Assembly: GCA_003670575.1 (NCBI GenBank)
Contig: QWRD01000001.1
Location: 62,001-126,000 of the forward strand
Origin: Chloroflexota bacterium
GTDB lineage: Bacteria; Chloroflexota; Dehalococcoidia; UBA2979
Direction: 5' to 3'
Length of the DNA: 64,000 nucleotides
Shown: in pieces, positions 60,660 through 64,000 of the stretch
Layout of the letters: each line of letters opens with the position of its first letter
How positions within the stretch are numbered: the stretch's first letter is position 1
The notes under the pieces: model-generated
Database searches by the model: none
The model's input: the letters and a program-made list of their open reading frames with translations, nothing else
Told to the model about the DNA's origin: nothing
Position numbers and translations under genes: made by a program

Positions 60660-63600
60660 ATGACGCTTGCCCAGGACCTGACGGCACGCTATCAGGCGGG
60701 ACTGCGCGAGCAGTCCGAGCCGCTGGCCGAGGAATTCGCAGCCGCAGCCGAGGCGCTGGAACCGCTGCTCAAGCCGGACGAACTGGAGCGCTGGGCCGAG
60801 ATTGGCGTCGCGCTGTCGACTCGTTCGCTGCGCTCCTGGGAGGCTGCGTCCGAGTTCTTCCGCGCCAGTCCCGCCGTTGCCAAGCTGCTGAGCTACGAGC
60901 GCATGGAGCACTGGGCCACGATTGGTGGCTGGTTGAGCGATAGCTCGCCGACGGTCGCCGCGACCTACCTGCGCGTCACGCCTGAGGTGATCGAGCAGTT
61001 GCCGCCCGATCCGGAGACCGATCCGGGCATCACCGGCGAAGGCATGTTCGACACCATGCCGTCCCGCACGGACGTGGAGCGGTGGGTCCGTGGCGGCGAG
61101 CGGCTGAACCACAGCAACTGGAAGTCCGTTGCACTCGCTGCGCTGTACTTCGAGTACAGCGCGCGCCTGCTGGAGCAGCTCACGCTCGACCATCTGCACG
61201 AGCTGGTGGACATCATCGACCTGCTGTCGGAGCGCTCGTATCAGCTCGCGACCAGCTGCCTCGAGGACTCGCCTGCGCTGTTTGCGACGCTCGAGTACCC
61301 CGATCGACGGCCCTTCCTCGACTTCGCGAAGTCGCTCACCAAGTCGTCGTGGGCGGACACACGGCTGCTGTTTGAGCGCGGCCCGCAACTGCTGAAGCAC
61401 ATTCATGCTGGCGAGCGCGCCGACTTCCTCATGCTCGCCGCGTCCGTGGTGCAGTCGTCGGGACGCCAGGGCTTCCCGCGCTTCATGGAGACCGCCAGCG
61501 CGTTGCGACTGGTGCCGGTCGCCGAACATGGCACGCTGATCGCGTTGGCGAACCGCCTCGCGCGGCGCAGTCCGGCGGCGGCGATGGCATTCCTGCGCTC
61601 CTCGCCGGTGGTGCTGGCGCGGCTGACCGCGGAGCAGATCCCGCAGTGGGTCGAGACCGGCGCCCGCATCCTGTTTGAGGACGAGAACATCGACGGTGCG
61701 GAGGCGTACTTCCGGCTGGAGTCCGTGCGCGCGGAGCAGGTGCTGTCCGGGTTGTCCGCGCGCGTCGAGTTGAGCGACATCGGCGCGCTGCTGCGCATGT
61801 ACGCCAAGGCGCTCACCGGCGCCCCGATCGCCATCCGCTCCACCGAGGACATCGTCGACCGTGGCATCGGCTGGGTGCAGGAGTCGATGGCGACGACCGA
61901 GGGCACCTCGATCTTCCTGCCGCCGTTCGTCGGGTCGTTCCAGGATCAGCGCGAGAACTTCCAGGCGTACAAGGTGTTCACCACGCACCAGACCGGCCGC
62001 ATTGAGTTCGGCGCGTTCGGGTTTGCGTTCGGCCTGGCCGGAGCGCACGCGCCTGCGACGCTCGGCGCCCGCGAGGAAGCGCTGCCGCCGCGAGAGCGGC
62101 CCGCGCTCACCGAGATGGAGCGCTTCTACGACCTGTTCGAGGCGCGCGGCATGATCGCGGCGCTGTTCACGATCGTGGAGGACACCCGCGTCGATGCGAC
62201 CGTCGGCCGCGAGTACGGCGGCATCCGCCCGCATCTCAAGCGCCTGCAATCGTTTGAGGCAGATCGGCGGCCCGACATCCGACAGCTCGGATTGCGTAGC
62301 GCGCTAGCGGAGAACCTGTTGCGTGCTTCGCTCGGTCGGCGCGACCTGATGCGCTGGCCGGCGGAACACAACCAGGTGTTGGTCGATGCCGTGCGCGCGC
62401 TGATGGTGGTGGAGGAGCGCGGGGCGACCGTGCAGGACTCCGCCGAGGTGGCTGCGGCCCTCTACGACATCGCGGCCGCGCTCCCGAACGTGCAGGGCTC
62501 ATACCCGGACGACGCGTGGGAGCAGCCGGACTCCGCGATGTTCGGCGCATCCGGGCAGATGCCCGTCGGCGACGGAGCCGATACCGACACCGATGGTCAG
62601 CGCCCGAATGAGGAGATGGACTTCGAGACGCCGGATCAGCCGGAGTTTCGCGGTGACTTCAAGCCGGAACTGGTGCAGTTGCTGTCCATGCTCAAGATGC
62701 AGACCGGCGCCTCGGGTGGCTCTGGTCAGCAGTTGAGCCGCGAACAGGTGATGGAGCTGCTGCAGAAGTCGACGGAGATCGGGCTGTCCGAGATGGCCGA
62801 GGGGCAGGTTGCCGCGTCCGTCGGTGAGTTCCTCGACAACCTCGAGAAGGAAGCGGCCGCTTCTGCCAAGGCGCAGCAGCAGGACGACGACGGCGAGGGC
62901 GGCGATGGCGGTGGCTCGGACGAGGGCGGCTCCAACGACGTACGCAATGAGATCACCTGGACGCTGTACGACGAATGGGACTTCCGCGCCTCCGACTACC
63001 GCCCGCGCTGGTGTCGCGTCGGCGAGCGACTGGGCGAGGAAGGCACCCTCGACTACTACGAGGAGACGCTGAAGCGGCACCACGGATTGGTGACGGAGAC
63101 GCGTCGCCAGTTCGAGATGATGCGGCCCGAATCGTTCCGCCGTATCAAGCGGCTGGAGGACGGCGAGGAGATCGACCTCGACCGCTCGATCGAGTTCATC
63201 GTGGATCGCCGGGCCGGCGTCGGGCCGCTCGCGCAGGTCTACTGGCGGCGCAACAAGGTGGAGCGCGACGTCTCGGTGACGTTCCTGATGGACATGTCCG
63301 CGTCCACCGACGAGGAGATTGAGAAGCATCGGCCGCAGGAGCGCAACAGCACGGCGGACTACCAGGGCGACCCGCGCAACTACTTCCAGTGGCTCGCCGC
63401 GCGCCGCGCGCAATACTCGCCGGATCCGCCGAAGCGCATCATCGACCTCGAGAAGGAGTCGGTGGTGCTCATCGTCGAGGCGCTGGAAGCGATCGGCGAC
63501 TCGTACGGCATCTACGGCTTCTCCGGGTACGGCCGTGACAACGTGGAGTTCCACGTGATCAAGGACCTGGACGAGCGGTTCGGCGACCGCGTGCGCAAGC

Positions 63601-63962
63601 GCATCGACAAGATTCAGCCGGTGCGCTCCACGCGCATGGGCCCCGCGATTCGTCACACCGTCGCGAAGATGCTCGCGCACGACTCGAAGGTGAAGATCCT
63701 GATCCTCGTCTCCGACGGTCGCCCGCAGGACCACGGCTACGGCCGCGACCGCACCGAGAAGGAGTACGCGGTGCACGACACGCACCAGGCGCTGATCGAG
63801 GCGAAGCGCGCCGGCATCGTGCCGTTCCTGATCACCGTGGACAAAGAGGGCCACGACTACATGAAGCAGCTCTGCTCCGACGTCGGCTACGAAGTCGTTG
63901 ATGACATCGAGCAGTTGCCGCGCCGTCTGACCTCGCTCTACCGCGTGCTCGCGGGCGGCTAA
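60660..63962 (+). CDS. Large VWA-domain protein (CbbO/NorD-like)
   Basis: 1100 residues. N-terminal third (about 30-380) is helical with repeats of roughly 35-40 residues having Trp-containing units such as ERWAEIGVALS, EHWATIGGWLS, ERWVRGGERLN and PQWVETGARIL. The middle has LFTIVEDTRVDATVGREYGG, typical of CbbO/NorD/CobT-type proteins, then a low-complexity Asp/Glu/Gly linker at about 740-760. The C-terminal VWA domain (about 870-1095) keeps the MIDAS D-x-S-x-S (Asp878) and VSDGRPQDHGYG. Works with the upstream MoxR-type ATPase as a chaperone pair. No RuBisCO or nitric oxide reductase gene lies in the window. Confidence 0.85.
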   Translation: MTLAQDLTARYQAGLREQSEPLAEEFAAAAEALEPLLKPDELERWAEIGVALSTRSLRSWEAASEFFRASPAVAKLLSYERMEHWATIGGWLSDSSPTVAATYLRVTPEVIEQLPPDPETDPGITGEGMFDTMPSRTDVERWVRGGERLNHSNWKSVALAALYFEYSARLLEQLTLDHLHELVDIIDLLSERSYQLATSCLEDSPALFATLEYPDRRPFLDFAKSLTKSSWADTRLLFERGPQLLKHIHAGERADFLMLAASVVQSSGRQGFPRFMETASALRLVPVAEHGTLIALANRLARRSPAAAMAFLRSSPVVLARLTAEQIPQWVETGARILFEDENIDGAEAYFRLESVRAEQVLSGLSARVELSDIGALLRMYAKALTGAPIAIRSTEDIVDRGIGWVQESMATTEGTSIFLPPFVGSFQDQRENFQAYKVFTTHQTGRIEFGAFGFAFGLAGAHAPATLGAREEALPPRERPALTEMERFYDLFEARGMIAALFTIVEDTRVDATVGREYGGIRPHLKRLQSFEADRRPDIRQLGLRSALAENLLRASLGRRDLMRWPAEHNQVLVDAVRALMVVEERGATVQDSAEVAAALYDIAAALPNVQGSYPDDAWEQPDSAMFGASGQMPVGDGADTDTDGQRPNEEMDFETPDQPEFRGDFKPELVQLLSMLKMQTGASGGSGQQLSREQVMELLQKSTEIGLSEMAEGQVAASVGEFLDNLEKEAAASAKAQQQDDDGEGGDGGGSDEGGSNDVRNEITWTLYDEWDFRASDYRPRWCRVGERLGEEGTLDYYEETLKRHHGLVTETRRQFEMMRPESFRRIKRLEDGEEIDLDRSIEFIVDRRAGVGPLAQVYWRRNKVERDVSVTFLMDMSASTDEEIEKHRPQERNSTADYQGDPRNYFQWLAARRAQYSPDPPKRIIDLEKESVVLIVEALEAIGDSYGIYGFSGYGRDNVEFHVIKDLDERFGDRVRKRIDKIQPVRSTRMGPAIRHTVAKMLAHDSKVKILILVSDGRPQDHGYGRDRTEKEYAVHDTHQALIEAKRAGIVPFLITVDKEGHDYMKQLCSDVGYEVVDDIEQLPRRLTSLYRVLAGG

Positions 63963-64000
63963 GCGCACCAGTGCGCCCTTGCAGGCGGAGCGCTGCACGA

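Noticed and set aside
59645-63962. RuBisCO activation operon
   Set aside because: The ATPase/VWA pair resembles CbbQ-CbbO, but no cbbL, cbbM or cbbS gene is in the window, so the specific assignment is not supported.
62499-63998. 499-codon open frame on the minus strand
   Set aside because: It is opposite the VWA domain with conserved MIDAS motif; no motif in the antisense translation.

Overview
The window is about 64 kb of high-GC bacterial chromosome, densely coding, with many 4-nt stop/start overlaps (ATGA, GTGA) and frequent GTG starts. The gene set points to a Chloroflexota bacterium: coenzyme F420 genes (cofE, npdG), a RibY/ThiY-like binding protein, menaquinone-type EtfD-EtfBA, a citramalate route to isoleucine, and promoters that appear to give leaderless transcripts. 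This assignment is inference. No rRNA, tRNA, CRISPR array, insertion sequence or prophage was recognised.

Layout. 1-2.0 kb: 3' end of lexA, then holA and a small membrane protein on the minus strand. 2.1-6.4 kb: cofE and npdG, divergent from a three-gene ABC importer. 6.5-9.5 kb: a catalytically dead trypsin-fold lipoprotein divergent from an intact HtrA protease. 9.6-20.7 kb: an eleven-gene minus-strand cobalamin salvage operon (btuF-cobB-btuC-btuD-cobA-cobT-cobS-cbiB-cobD-cobQ-cobU) behind a cobalamin riboswitch. Divergent from it, at 21.1 kb, a clear ydaO/yuaA (c-di-AMP) riboswitch precedes a 70-residue zinc-ribbon protein. 21.7-25.8 kb: ABM-like protein, an Asp-Ala-repeat peptide, csrA with a TTG start, a two-component pair, and a PDZ protein with an unstable-looking repeat.

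25.9-36.9 kb: branched-chain amino acid biosynthesis on the minus strand (ilvB-ilvN-ilvC-leuA-leuC-leuD-DUF2269-leuB-cimA), with ilvE at 42 kb. Two segments, ilvB and cimA, have their own promoters followed almost at once by short leader peptides ending in Leu/Val-rich or Ile-Ile tracts and then hairpins. This is a transcription-attenuation layout. A 43-bp near-perfect palindrome lies just upstream of the cimA promoter.

37-49 kb: mixed accessory genes, including a DUF3179 lipoprotein, a geranylgeranyl-reductase-family enzyme, an Mrr-type restriction endonuclease, a PH-like membrane protein, ankyrin and HDOD proteins, two degenerate SDR-fold proteins coupled to an RDD membrane protein, and a hypothetical pair. 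49.4-58.5 kb: a plus-strand lipid/acyl-CoA oxidation block with two crotonase-fold proteins bracketing two small paralogous proteins of unknown function, then two membrane-anchored Rieske-fold proteins that have lost every cluster ligand but kept the disulfide cysteines, then acyl-CoA synthetase, EtfD, EtfB and EtfA. Electrons from beta-oxidation would pass through EtfAB and EtfD to quinone. 58.6-64 kb: coaE with a histone-H1-like tail, translationally coupled to a MoxR/CbbQ-type ATPase, followed by an 1100-residue VWA protein.

The observations I consider most novel are the c-di-AMP-riboswitch/zinc-ribbon unit, the twin cluster-less Rieske proteins, the paired small proteins between crotonases, the leaderless leader peptides of cimA and ilvB, and the repeated appearance of enzyme folds stripped of catalytic residues (HtrA-like, SDR-like, Rieske-like).
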